Source of the DNA: Halichoerus grypus
Lineage: Eukaryota > Chordata > Mammalia > Carnivora > Phocidae
Reading direction: 5' to 3'
Assembly (NCBI RefSeq): GCF_964656455.1
Contig: NC_135718.1
Span: 132,973,966 to 133,037,965, forward strand
Length of the DNA stretch: 64,000 bases
Positions 22,341-34,839 of the stretch are shown in pieces (the stretch's first letter is position 1; every line of letters starts with the position of its first letter). The position numbers and the translations under genes are program-made. Under the pieces are notes generated by a model. That model was not told the DNA's origin. It saw only the letters and a list, made by a program, of their open reading frames with translations, and made no database searches.

Positions 22341-23700
22341 TTTTCCTTTAATTAAAAAAAAATTACATACAGTGAAATATACAGATCTCCAGGATCTCTG
22401 GTTGCAATTTAATGCATTTTAGCAAATTCTGCTTTTTAAAAAAAAAAAAAAAACAAAAAACTTAGACTTCTCTTTTCTACTTTCTTCACATTGGTTAAGG
22501 AGACATACATCCTATATTAGTAAGAATTAGGTTTGACAGCACAATTAAGGCAAAATCCATGTGGACTTTTCCAATGTGGTGGCAAATGTGGTCACTCAAT
22601 TTTGAAGCTTATTTTACCTCATTTCTCCCACAGGAAAATACAATTGTCCAGTAAAATCTCTGGTTAAGACTAATTGTCTTACGTTCAACCACCGAGCTTA
22701 AAACTAATGACCATGGCAAAGGGGATAAGCACATCCTGATTGGTCCAACCAGGAGCATGTATCCATTCACAGTAGTGGATGGAGAGGAGTGAGCCACAAT
22801 CCAGTCCTATGACATTGATTTTCCCTAGGAGGAATTCTGTTACTAGAAATAGGAAGGCATCATTTTCAAACCTTTTATCATTAATATATGCAAATTCCTA
22901 GATAAACAGTTATATAGTTTTGTGGTTTAAAACAAACATCACAATGTACCTGTTTTTGTAATTTTTCTTTCTCCTAACAATATCTCCTGGAGTTATTCTC
23001 ATGTAAATAATAGTTCTATCTCATTCTTTTTAAATGCTTATGATATGTCATAGTATAGACATAGCATAGTTCAAACATTTTTGATCGATATGTAGGTTGT
23101 TTTGATTTTTTTTTTGTATTCAAATAGCAGCACAATAAATACCCTTCCATATGCTTCCTTGCGCATAGGTGTAACTGCTTCTTTGTACATTTACATCACA
23201 CTCTTCATGCTGAAGTATTTTAAAGTAAGTTACCTGTAGGATGCCTACACATAACCAAGAAACAGAAATGAGTTCACAGAATATCTGTCATTTTTATTTT
23301 AATGGATCCTGCCAAGCTGTGGTCTAAAATGGTTATATCTGTTTGCACTTCTATGAGCACCAAATGAATACCTTTTTCCACCCCCCACACCCTTGCCATT
23401 ACTTGTTATATATACTGGATAATCTTCTGGTCAATCATTTGTCTTCATTTAGGTGGGATGCCTTGCACAGAAATCCATAACTGTAGCATTTTCATACTTA
23501 CAAATTGTAGCATTTTCAAACTTACAAATCTTTTATTTTATATTTTTTCATTCTGCTTCTTATTTAAGAAAGCTTTCTCTGTCTAAACACTTTTTCTATA
23601 TTTTTTCCTAATACTTCCAGAATTTAAAAAAAGTTTAGGTTATTGATCCACTTGAAATACATTCTCATGAATGGTGAGAAATATGAATCTAAGTAATTTT
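22341..23700 (-). mobile_element. Further old L1 fragments, antisense, fragmentary
   Basis: At 22350-22460 an 'ACATACAGTGAAATATACAG' phrase resembles another L1 3' end, with an A-run at 22440-22454. From about 22960 to 23460 the antisense L1/HAL1-like order reappears: 'TCCTGGAGTTATTCTCATG', 'ATAGCAGCACAATAAATACC', 'GCCAAGCTGTGGTCTAAAAT', 'TTTGCACTTCTATGAGCACC', 'CACACCCTTGCCATTACTTG'. The 22460-22900 part is unclassified. Divergence is high and the fragment limits are rough. Confidence 0.5.
23482..23529. repeat. 24-bp tandem duplication
   Basis: TGTAGCATTTTCATACTTAC plus AAAT (23482-23505) is repeated at 23506-23529 with one T-to-A difference. Confidence 0.85.
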
Positions 23701-24229
23701 TAGGTAGGTAGCCAACTTGCCATTATAATGGTATAAAGATCCCTTAATATTTACTGAACGACAGTTCTGTCATTTACTTTTCAATTTAATCTCTCCTTAT
23801 TGGCCTTGTTTTTGCCCAATTCATATAGATCTTAATAGAATTCTAACCCTTGAAGAATGACTGTAGATTATTCAGCCTTCCAATACAGTTTCCTCTTCCC
23901 ACATATTTAAAGTACCATCTCTGTAATTTGCCAATTCACCGTAAATACATAGGTTTGTTTATAGAATTTCTATTCTGTTTCAGAAATCTATTTGTCTATT
24001 CTTCTACTACATGTTTAAAAATTCTAATCTGATCATTTTATCCACTCTGCTTACGATTTTAATTACTCCCTAAGGATCTCAAGATCAAGTACATACCCTT
24101 TAGCATCCCTCCCCACCTCCTGCCTCTGGAATCTAAGATATGGGTACAGACTGGTTTCCCCTGTTATTTTCTATCTTCTAGTCATAAAAACCTTCCGGTG
24201 GCTATCTGAACGGAGCAAGCACATTTATT
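23701..24229. other. Unclassified stretch
   Basis: Probably the edge of old LINE sequence on either side. No exon or motif recognised. Confidence 0.4.
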
Positions 24230-24545
24230 CCATGAAACACTCATGTCTCCATGCCTTTGTTCAGACAGCTTCTTATGCTTCATCTTTTATGCCTCATTTA
24301 CTGGCCAAGCACCTATTCATTTTTAAACATTAATTCAAACATTGCCACCTCTGGCCTTTCCTCCCTCTCCATCCCAATCAAGTAGAAAGATACCATTCTT
24401 TCCTTCTTTATATATCCATCACCTTCCCCTGAGTCCTGCATTTCTTCATTTACATATTTCTCTCCCCAACATAATGATTATCTTGAGGGCAGGACCATAT
24501 CTTATTAAGTACATAGTATGGACTGAATAAATATTTGTGGAGTAG
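24230..24545 (+). mobile_element. L2 LINE 3' end
   Basis: Sense L2 terminus: 'CATGCCTTTGTTCAGACAGC', 'TTCAAACATTGCCACCTCTG', 'TATCTTGAGGGCAGGACCAT', then 'GACTGAATAAATATTTGTGG' at the end, in the family's order. Confidence 0.75.
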
Positions 24546-25417
24546 GTTAATAGAAAGCAAAGATTGTTAAATTATATTAGCAATCATCAGCGCGTCTGAT
24601 TTATAAAATGATGCAACAAATTTTCAAACGAGACAAAATATCTTTTCAAAACAGCATCAAGAAGTGAGTGAACTTAACCATACTCAATTAGCTCATAACA
24701 AAGCAAATGGGTGACTGGAATGATAATTCACACTACAGCATATTTGATGAACTAGTAAAAGAGAAATTCAGCCAAAGGAAGCCAGACAACTTTATCTCAG
24801 AAGAATTGGAACAAAGGGGCTCTATTATCACATGGCATTTGCTTGATGTTATTCCTATGTTTAGAAATGTACATAATAAGGACTCCAGGGATAGTCCAGA
24901 TTCTTCATTTAAGGTCCTGTGGCCATAATGTAACACTCGTGCTGAATTACCCTCTGTGCCAACCATTCAACTGCATAGGTTCCTTTGCCCCTGCATGGTA
25001 CTAGTATAAATCTTGGATCCATGGGAGCCCTTAGAGGCTATGATACTTCTGCTCCCGTTCTCAATTTCAGGCATTACACAGTCATATGAGTGATATAAGT
25101 ATATGAGTCACAAGTAGACAATGATACACAGCATACAGACAGTCCATTATTGACTGCACTAGTCCTGTTTGGCTTTAATGGAAAAGTTGTTAAAGTTGAT
25201 ATCAACTAGGATATGGTAAGATGGGCCATCTGTGTGTTACATTGGAAAAATAAGCGGGAAGATTACTGGGGGACTCCATTTTCACTGTCATCTTTCTCCC
25301 ATTTTAGGTTTTAATCTTGAGACTGTTTGCTTCAGGCTCATCTATGTTGCTCTCTTTTATTTCCACATGTTTATGCCACACTCCTGTGTTTCTTCCGGGC
25401 CTGTAACATTTTATTTT
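24546..25417. other. Unclassified stretch
   Basis: No repeat named. Overlapping opposite-strand frames at 24707-24966 are of similar length on both strands and lack exon signals. Confidence 0.4.
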
Positions 25418-25510
25418 ATTTTTATTTATTTTTTTTAAAGACTTTATTTATTTATTTGACAGAGAGAGCAAGAGAGCACAAGCAGGGGGAGCCGTAGGAG
25501 GAGAGGTAGA
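25418..25510 (-). mobile_element. CAN-SINE tail-half fragment
   Basis: Antisense SINEC that keeps only the tail and part of the CT-rich region (ACTTTATTTATTTATTTGAC, then AGAGAGAGCAAGAGAGCACA and AGCAGGGGGAGCC). The tRNA-derived head is missing, as in 5'-truncated insertions. No target duplication was found. Confidence 0.8.
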
Positions 25511-28500
25511 AAAACAGTATGGCAAGACTAGAAAATAAAAAAGCTGTCAGTTTTATATTTAAAAATTCTCTAAGCAGATATAGCTTTAACAGAAGTTTCT
25601 TTAAAATATTCAGGGTTTGAACATTCAAGGCACAATTAATTTACTTGTAGTTGAAATTCTATCAGAACAAATAAGACAAGTGAGAACTTCTAATTGATTT
25701 TCATAAAGTCAGCAATGTGACAGTGATAGAACAAAACAAAAGAAAAATAGCAAGTAACATTTCATATGGAAAGAGAAGTGACATAAGCTTTAAGAAATAT
25801 TTTTTTAAAAACTAAAAACTTAATCTAGCTTGTGGTATCTCCTTTACTCCTTAAAGGTTTAGCTTTTGCTCATTGTACCTCTTTCTAACATTACTCCTCA
25901 CATAATTGAAGGGTTGTAATACCTGTGTTAAATTGTCTGTTGGGAATTAAGATAGCCCCTTCTATTCTTTTATCACAAGGACTAAAAAGCGTGGTAACTA
26001 CATATCTGTCAATGAAATGCAAGCTTGGGTGGGAAAAGAAACCGGAGCCATTATTACTCCATTGGCAACAGTGATGAGGAGCCTCCTCCTCCAGGCTTTT
26101 AGAAAATGGTGGACATAAAATTTTGTTTTTAGGAGTGACTCGTCTGCTTCAGGGCTGCAACCACTGAGGTTTTTGGGGAAAATTTCCCGTGATTCTAGCA
26201 CTTCTGGGCTTCTGAAATGGTGTAGCCCTTCCAATGGTTTTGTTTGCCCCTAATTCTCTGTATTAAGTCACTTCCAGCCGAAAATATCCAGAGTGATTAA
26301 TTTTTTTTTTAATTGGCGTTGTTACACTCTTGACTGTTATTTGTCCCTGAAGTGGTCCTTGCTAAAAGATTTTAAGACATAATTTGAGCAGGTGTCTGAC
26401 TTATTCATATTTGATGGTGATAATGATCTCACTATCACACAGGAATGAATATTGATAATTCATGACATGTATGGAAAAATAGCTCATTAAATTATTGTGT
26501 ATATCTACCTGGAATAAAGTGTCTATTAAAGGCAAAGATTTTGGAGAGAAATAGCTTCTGCAATGCAATATTGTTGTGGAAATGACTATAAGAATTTGTG
26601 GGTGGCTGAAATTTCTCATTACACAAGAGAATCAACAGGAAATAAATAACATTCCTGAATCGTATCCTTTATAATAAACTGGTGAATCTAAGCAAAGAGT
26701 GTTCCTGAATTCTGTGCTTCATTCTAGCAAATTATCAAACTGGAAGATGGAATCATGGGAACTCCAACTTTTAGACTGTCACTCAGAAGTACAGGAGTTC
26801 CAAGAGTTGTGAGTGGTGTCTGAAGTGGGAGACAGTCTTTGGAGACTGAGCCTTTTACTGAGACCCTTTGATGTAGGTTCTGCATTAATTCTGGGGAGTT
26901 AGTGTCAGAATTAAATGGAATGGTTGGACACTCAACTGGTGTCTGGATAACTGGAGAATTGGTTGATGTGAGAGAAAAACACACCCACTTGGTGTCAGAA
27001 GTGTTGTGAGCAAAAACAGACTAAATGCTATCCTATGAGATGTGTTATATTCTCTGACTTGGCACTGTAGAGGATGTTCCTTCTTCCATAACTATGGATC
27101 TAGAAACCAATAGGTAGAATAGCATCAGCTCCCTCACCATTACACTAATATGTCACAAAATTTTGTGTTCCAAATTTGCAATATTGGTTTCTACTAGTTT
27201 ATCATTCTTGGGTGATAAGAGAAAGATAATTCCCTCTGGGGACATAATGGTTCCATTTGAGGGAAAGTTAAGCTTTCATACAGACGTTTTATGTTTCTCA
27301 TTCCTCTGAACAAATAGACCAAAAAAATACTGAACAGGCTGAGATGAGTATCCAGATTGTCCCTTATACAATATGGATAAACAGGGTTTTCAACCCCAGA
27401 ATATTACTTCATAGCAAGTGCTCATTATTAATCAGAGCCTATAGCAACCCAACACATACAGGAACAGTAGAGAATGTGTCAGAAGTTTCATGAACGTGTG
27501 GTGTGGTTTAAAAACATGATCAGCTGTGGTGCTGAGGGCAACAGAGAGATCGAATGAACAGTAGAAGAACAAAGTTATCAAATTCAACAGTAGCCTAGTG
27601 GCCAGTTGCAACAACAAATACTGCAGTAGTCATGCATATTTACCTTTCTTATTTCATTTGTAAATAACAAATTGACTTGTACTTAATTGTCTATTTATTT
27701 TCCTCTCCTCCTACTATAACTGCTTCATATAAAAGACATTGCTTGTGAACAATCACACAGTTAAGTCTTAAATTATACAATATTAAAAAAATTAATTGTG
27801 CCTGAAGAATAATCATAATTCAGATGAATGTAGTTATAAATGGAATTCTTTTCTTCCTTTTTGTTCTATGTGAAGGGATTTATTTTAGCAAACATAGTTG
27901 TATCCCACTATGGAAGTAGGATGCTGCAGTCTGGGTTTAAGTGAGTATTATGAAGTTTAGTATTCTGGATTTATTAGGAAATCCTTTTCGGATTAACACC
28001 TGTGGAAGAGAAAGGGAAGAAACAAGATGAGTCAGAGGGAAAAGTTGAGTTGCAATGGTCAGAGGTCAGCTCCCAAGGTGAGCTCTGGATCGGAATGGCT
28101 TAGCAGACTCATCAGATGTTGGCTCCCAATCACCTGGACTTTCTCCATGACAAGCCCCTGTGTGTGCACTTCCCCTGGATGGACAGAATATTGAGTGAAG
28201 TAACCCTCTGCCGCAGAGGCAATCCCTGAAAGGCCTCATAGCACTCACAACATCTGGACAACAAAGTTTGACTTTGAAGAGGAGGGGACCCGAGTAACAT
28301 GGCTCCAATCCATGTGCCCCGCACACGTTGTTGCTGGTGTGGTTGTTTCAATTTAAATATGCATTTGAGGCTATGATGGAAGCATCGCCGAAGGGGTAAA
28401 CTGTACCTATTTTTCTGTTGGCAACTTAGCATCATTTAGTCCTTATGCTTTCTTGTCTGTTACTGGATCTGGAAGCTTGAGAACTACATTCTGCCAATTT

Positions 28501-29169
28501 GAGGAAATCATGTGAGAATTTGAATGTGGAAGAGAAGCAGAAGCAATCGTAACTTCTGTGGCTGCAGCAGACGGACGGGTGGATTTTGTAGGATGTGAGG
28601 TTTGGCCAGTGGCTCCCAGCTATTTTCCTGAAAAACACCCACTTTCATGCTGCAGATGACTGAGAACATTGGTGAGAATTGTCTGTGATTCCTGACTTTT
28701 TTGATTTCTTGGTGCTTCCTTCCCCAATCCATCCTATAACGATGTAAGTTTCGACTTCTCTATATTAAACAGCTTTAAGTTCAAAGTACTAGAGAGATTT
28801 GCTTCATCCTGTCTCTCTGCCCTCCTGGTTTGTTAAATTACCTTAGTGACTCACCCTTTGTCATATCAGCTGCAAGCTTTCAACAATATTAATGTAAAAC
28901 AACCCAGTTTCTGACACCAAACTCCTGATTTTCCAGCTTTATTCATCTAGTTATGTCACAATGACTCCAACTAATAAATGAAATAAACAGAACTGACAAT
29001 CTGCCAGTCTTACCACAACTCACTTATGTCCTTACATGTTACTTGATCAGTTAAGAATCCACAGTCCATTGTTATAAGTATTCACTTACATTTGTCTTCG
29101 GCTCCCTTACTCCTCTCTCACTTAAAAATCCCAAGCCTGATTGAATCTACCTCTCTTGAGGGAAATCTA
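25511..29169. other. 3.6 kb poorly classified stretch, possibly decayed retroviral sequence in part
   Basis: No SINE or L1 is obvious. Two copies of TGGTGTCAGAA, which resembles a leucine-tRNA primer-binding site of ERV-L type elements, occur: plus strand 26990-27000 and minus strand 28919-28909. The minus-strand segment 28000-28740 has three overlapping open frames of 68-101 codons that I do not recognise. Neither motif is bordered by an LTR that I can identify. I regard an ERV origin as possible and unproven. Confidence 0.3.
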
Positions 29170-31420
29170 CATTAAATCAGATCAAATCTATGACCAATAG
29201 CCTTGAATGTATTCTTACCCTTCCTGGTAAATCCTACCACATTTCCCAATTTACTCTCCCAATCTCCTGCATTATTATTTTATAATTTCTCCTCTTCCCT
29301 TGAATCTGATATAGTTTCTCATCTATCCTCATCCTCCATAGAAAATGTAGGCAATCCAAACAAGAATTTTTCCCAGCTGCTTCCAACATCCCCCAGACAC
29401 TATGACCTGGTCCCCCCTAATCCTTCCTATCCTCCTGTTACTATGGATGAACTGTTTATATTTTGATCAAAGGCAAAATTTCATGTGCACTTCAGGTTCC
29501 ATGTCTCTCACTTGCTCATGACCATTGCTTCAGAAAGTTCACTGTCTCTGTCCTGTGTCACTAAGTTTTTCTCTTTATAAGAACAATCCATAAGGATCAT
29601 GCACAACAGCACGACAAATGACATTAATTTCTTCCATCTTATAAGCACAAATACTCCTCTTTTTCATCTTACGACAGTCTTTAGGTACCACCCCATTGCT
29701 CTGCTCCTATTGACAAAAAACTTCTTGACAGCATTTGTCTGTCTAATTCCTATCCTCCTTTCAGCTCCACTACAGGGAGTGAGGGGTGGGGAGCAGTTGT
29801 GTGTGTGTGTGTGTGTATGTGTGTGTATGTGTGTGTGTGTGTGAAAGAGAGAGAGAGAGAAAGGTCGTCAACAACTTCCACGTTGTTAAATCCAATGGTC
29901 ATTTCCCAGTCCTATTTTTATTTATCTTATCTGCTGCAATTGCCACAATTCATCACTGTTCATTGAAACACTGCCTATACTTGCCTTGTAGGAAACACTC
30001 TTATCCCTCCAGTGGACTTTTTTTAAATAAAGGCAGACTGCCAAATGCAGCACCTCATTTGGATGTGTCTGGAGTCTGAGAAGCTTGACTCTCCTACCTT
30101 TGCCTACAAATGGACCTTCAGAGCTTGTTTGGATGTTTGAGTAGGGTAACACAGCTTCTTGTCTACCTTTTATCGAAGAATGGTCCTCCTCTATAGAGGA
30201 AGGCCATCTTCTTCCACTGAGTGTGCAATTTTGGGAGGGATACATGTGGAATGATGAGAGAGTAAGAGGACACCTGCCTAGCCAAACCAACCTTGGCAAT
30301 CAGTTAGGTGACAGATGCCACAGCCAGATTGCCCTCACATCCTACAAGATTCTTCAAACCTACACTGCTACCATGATGATGTCTTCAAATTCAAGCATTG
30401 TCTATATGGTAATGACTCTCATATTTAAATCTCCTGCTCAGACCTCTTCCTTGAACTGTATCTAGCTGCTCACAATGCATCTCCATTTAGATGAGAAGTT
30501 TATCAAACTTATTTGTTCAGAATTGAACTGATCTCCACCTGTGACAAACCTGTTTTTCCTCCTCCTTTTTTCTATTATGTAAATATCAACTGTATCCTAT
30601 CTAGTTGCTTATGCCAAAAGCTTAAGAGTTTTCTTTGACTTCCTCTTTTTTTTTTTTTTTGTGCAACAAGTACAATCTCTTAAGCAAATTCTGTCAGTTG
30701 TATTTACAAAATGTATTTCTATCCTAACCACTTCTCAACATCTCTACCTCCACCACCTAAGCCAAGTTCTCATCATCTCTTACTTGGATTATCGCAATGG
30801 CTTTTGCCTTTGCTGACCTTTCATCTCTTTCCAGGCAACCTTTTAAAAATATAATGCAAATAATGCCCTCGTTTAATGAAAATCCCATCGATGATTTTGA
30901 ATCATACAGCTTCTTAATGGGCCCTACTTGATAATCTCCCCCCCCCGCCCCCAACCCCATCTTAAGTATTGTTTTTGAATTCACCTTTCAATCCTCTCTT
31001 CTAACTCAGTGACCTCTCGGCTATTCTCAGAATGAACTAGTACATGTCTTTTCCTTCTGCGCTGTCTCTACCTAAGACACGCCCTTCCCAGTTATTGTAT
31101 GGCTCATTCTATCACCTCTTCATGCAGATATTTCCTTCTCAGTCATAGTCTCTCTGTCCATTCTGTTTAAAACAATGAAGCACACACATACCACTCCTGG
31201 CACTTTCAACTTCTTTTCTCTCTTTATTTTTTCTGCACAGCATTTAGTACCATATGACCTGCTATCATTTGACTTACTTATTGCTGATATCTCTCCTCTA
31301 GAACATAAGCAACATAAGGTCAGGGTTTTTTAAACTTTTTTCCACTGTTAATATTCTTATCACACATATATTACTGCCTTTAACCATAATAAGTTCACAA
31401 CAAATATTTACTGAACTAAT
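29170..31420 (+). mobile_element. Long L2 LINE remnant: reverse-transcriptase region to 3' end
   Basis: A sense-strand LINE-2 copy recognisable over about 2 kb. 'CGTTGTTAAATCCAATGGTC' and 'CATTTCCCAGTCCTATTTTT' (about 29880-29917) correspond to the RT core region; 'CTGCTCAGACCTCTTCCTTG' (30433-30452), 'TTGTTCAGAATTGAACTGAT', 'TTACTTGGATTATCGCAATG', 'TCATTCTATCACCTCTTCAT' and 'TTCTGCACAGCATTTAGTAC' follow in family order. It is full of stops and frameshifts, so it is a dead fossil. A compound microsatellite (29798-29863) and a segment of about 300 bp with no L2 likeness (about 30000-30320) interrupt it. Confidence 0.72.
29798..29863. repeat. Compound (GT)n / (GA)n microsatellite
   Basis: GT tract broken twice by AT, then GAAAGAGAGAGAGAGAGAAA. 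It lies within the L2 remnant. Open frames of valine/cysteine or glutamate/arginine runs across it are artefacts. Confidence 0.95.
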
Positions 31421-31514
31421 GACTTTGTAAAATAAATATATCAAAGGATAAAACTATTTGATTATATCAATTGATTACCAAAAAAACCCATTTTATGACA
31501 TAATATATATATAT

Positions 31515-31704
31515 ATTTAAAATTTTTATTTATTTATTTGAGAGAGAGGAGAAAGAGAGAGAGCAAGAGGAAGAGGAGGGGCAGAGGAGAGGGGCGGACT
31601 CCCTGCTGAGTGAGGAGCCCCAGGTGTGGCTCGATCCCAGGACCCTGAGATCATGACCTTTGCCAAAGTCAGACACTTAACCGACTGAGCCACCCAGGTG
31701 CCCC
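31515..31704 (-). mobile_element. CAN-SINE, diverged
   Basis: Antisense SINEC with head at the right (CTGAGCCACCCAGGTGCCCC, ending at 31704) and tail merging into an AT repeat at 31500-31520. Its middle, GAGGAAGAGGAGGGGCAGAG with GTGAGGAGCCCCAGGTGTGG, is well diverged. Target duplication not resolved because of the AT-rich flanks. Confidence 0.9.
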
Positions 31705-32755
31705 TAAATAAAATATTTAACTATACTGATAAATAATATAAAAAAATCACATATTCAAAGAATAGGATATATAAGAAAATAAAAAGTGAAAATAGAATAG
31801 AAAATCATAATGTATGACCAAATTTGTTATAAAAGAAAATGGTTGTTAAAGACTTGAAGAAAGTCTATACAATATTAACAGCACTGTCCTCTGGTTGATG
31901 AAGTTATTGTTAATTTTTGTATTTTTTTTAAATTAGGGTTTTGAAATTTTCTAATATACTCATTATTTTTAATTCCAACGATAAAAGTAGTACATTGCCT
32001 TAACCAAAATTTAGTGAAATTTGCTTTTGTTTTTCCTCAGCTACCAGAAAACTTAGAGAAAAGTCAGTTACCTAATTTTGTAATCTGTTCGTCTCTAGTG
32101 ACTGGTATCAGTCCGTAGATAGTTTTATTTCTGTTTGGCAATAAATAAGCAAAGTTTTGCCATATGCTTTCAGATGTAAGTTGCTTTAGGTTCTCTTAAA
32201 TGTGGTTAAGGGAAGATAAAATATAGACCATACTAATAGAAATAACATTTTTGCTAGCCCTGCAATCATATCAACAGATTCATGTACTGCCAATTGTGTG
32301 TTAAGCACATACAAATTGTCTGCTCTGTGTATTATCTATTGAAAGGGCTATTGCTAACCATAACTGCATACTTCCTGGACATCTTTCTTATCATCTAGAT
32401 AGTGTGTACACAGAGAATGCAAACTAATTTTAATGTGCACTGAAGCAAAATATTACCAGGAAGGTGAAGCTACTAAAATATATAGCATATAAATTGTTTG
32501 CAGGCATTCATGACTTTATGATATCAGGCATTCTGGATGTTCCACACTCTGCACTTCCCCATTAGTAGAGATAACTGAGAGATGAGCATTATGTTGGTAG
32601 AAAATAAAAAAGAACTTATTTTTACTTCCATCTTATCCAAGCAATAGTCATGCTTACTTTGAGGTATTCAGAAGGAAAAAAGTCCACCATTTTTAATGCA
32701 TTCTACCACCCCACACCTACTGTATTTGACCATAACTATGCCTGAAATTGCACGA
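31705..32755. other. Unique AT-rich stretch, nothing supported
   Basis: No named repeat and no exon. Confidence 0.45.
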
Positions 32756-32945
32756 ATGCTCCCAAAGCACCCAGGAATTTCCTTCTGTTTTTTTGTTTAA
32801 TATATACTTCCCTCATGAGATTATAAAATCCACAAGGTCAAAGATTCATCCACTTTGTATAGAATCCACTTTGTATCTGAGGTCTCTGAGTAGATGTCAC
32901 AGTGCTTGGCACAAAAGGTGCACAATAAATACTTGTTAAAATATA
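32756..32945 (+). mobile_element. L2 LINE 3' end
   Basis: Sense L2 terminus: 'TCACAGTGCTTGGCACAAAA' and 'GGTGCACAATAAATACTTGT' correspond to the family's closing 'CAGTGCCTGGCACATAGTAG' and 'GTGCTCAATAAATATTTGTT'. Confidence 0.75.
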
Positions 32946-32956
32946 CTTATCTGCAC

Positions 32957-33003
32957 TCATGTGCACACGTGCACACACACACAGATACACACACAGACAC
33001 TCT
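32957..33003. repeat. Imperfect (CA)n repeat
   Basis: CA-rich tract with G and T interruptions directly after the L2 terminus. Confidence 0.85.
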
Positions 33004-34839
33004 CTAAGGTCATCATGTGTTTTTTAGAATTCTTTAAGAAATTTATGTGTTTCTTCTGAAAAAAAAAAAAAAACTATTTCTTAATTATTCCTGCCCTTGT
33101 TACAACGTAGAACATAATAAAATGGTTTATATTAATATTACTGTTCTCTGAAGAGAGAATATTTTTCCTCCTTCTATAAAAACAATAATGTGGAATGTTT
33201 ACCATGACATTGCAAAGCAAATAATCTGTGTCCTAAAACAATCAGTGATACCCTCAATAGCATTTCTAAAATAGAACTAAATATCTTTTCGTTTAAAAGT
33301 AGTTCATGAATTCATATGTTTCATTTGCTTAGCATTGAGTCTTCTATGCCACCTTCCTGGGTAAAAGTAATTTTAAACCCTGGCCTGTGACCACTGGATT
33401 AGGCAAAATGAAAGAAAAATAGCTGAGGTGGGAAGGATGTATACAGTAGCTGTAATGTGTCCTCTTCCAAACCCTAATTTCCACTTTCCAATTTTAGGAG
33501 TTTACCAGCCAAGTCTCTGCCTTAGCTCCTCTTGAATTCAGTTACGATGTGTTTCTTTAGCTCTAAAATCTTATTTAACGCTTATTTTGAGTAACAAGTT
33601 TTTTGCTTGCCTATTTCAATTTTAAATGAGACCATTGCTCCGAGGGTGATAAGGAATATGGCATCAGTAGGTAATGTTATTTTTCCTTGCCAATTTCTGG
33701 ATATTGTGACAGTGCAATGCATATTTCGAGGTGGGCCAAATTGCTAGAGAATTCCAAACCTTTATACTTCTGTTACTAACAGAAGTATACTGTTACTACT
33801 AGTTACTTCTGTTACTAAAGTAAGTGACCCTGGAGTAGAATAGGAATCAAGCCCAGCTGATAGTCCTAAGACTATAGGAGGTCAAATTAATTCACTTACC
33901 AGGTCCTCTCCAGCATTTGTCCCCAGAGAATTTTCCCCACCACCACTTCCATAGCATTTATTTCTCATTGTCACTGGGTGCAATTCTTTGTCATGTTAGC
34001 CATTTCATCAGTGCAAGGGAAAATGCTCCTTCATAGCTCTTTGATTCATGACCTGAACACCCACATGCCTGCTCACTTTATGAACTCAGGAAACTGACTA
34101 TAGAGAGAAATATAAACCATAGGATTTCAGTCCCCATCTAAGCTGGCACACGGGGCAGAAACTTTTCTCCTTATTTACCTTCTCCTGCTTCTCCTTCTCT
34201 TTCTCCTATTTATTTTTCCCTTTTCATGGACATCTACACAATAAACTTTAATTCCTTCTCTAAATTCCCCCAAATATTTCCATAGGTGAATATTCCATAC
34301 ATTGTTGGGTTTGTTTTTGGTTCTTGCTTTTTATCCAAAACTGAGTGTTCTGAGCAGGGATATCCCTTATCGTAACAGAGTGATCAATTCAAGGGTATTT
34401 TTTTATTGTCCAGGCCTAGAGAGCCAGATTATCTGACTATATAGCAAAGCTATGGGCTACAGATCAAGAATGTGAGAATCCAAATATTTCCTAGAGGGTA
34501 GGAACTTCAATTTCACTGCTAAATATACAACTTTCATCTCTTGCCTTGCCTTTCCCCATCAAGAATTAACTATATTAAAAGCATATTCTTGCTGGTTTCC
34601 AAATAGCAATGCAGCCCTCAATCCAGGAAATCCCATCAATAGATCACATAGCTTACTTTGCTGTGGCTGGGAGAGATTCAGTGGTTTAGGCCATAGAGCT
34701 ATCAGTGCAGGAAGGTCTTATAAGGCCTCTATTATTGACACTATAAACAAATAATATAAATGCTCTTGAATGTCCTTGGAGATTACTCCTGAATATATCA
34801 CTTCCATTTTGTAACTCAACCTTGTTATGAAACCCTCTT
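33004..34839. other. Unclassified stretch
   Basis: An A-run at 33059-33073 and the palindrome at 33763-33789 are the only structures I can defend. The right part may belong to the ERV remnant that follows. Confidence 0.4.
33763..33789. repeat. 27-bp perfect odd palindrome
   Basis: The arm TATACTTCTGTTA (33763-33775) is followed by one C and then its exact reverse complement (33777-33789). A further partial copy, ACTTCTGTTACTA, follows at 33804-33816. A terminator role makes no sense here; a replication template-switch origin is more likely. Confidence 0.9.

Noticed and set aside
28066..28435. Three overlapping minus-strand frames with several cysteines
   Set aside because: Tempting as a zinc-finger or gag piece, but the spacing does not fit a CCHC knuckle or a C2H2 finger. 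Kept only as part of a possible decayed ERV.
29599..30079. Frames ending in VCVCVCV or containing ERERER
   Set aside because: Direct translation of the GT/GA microsatellite.
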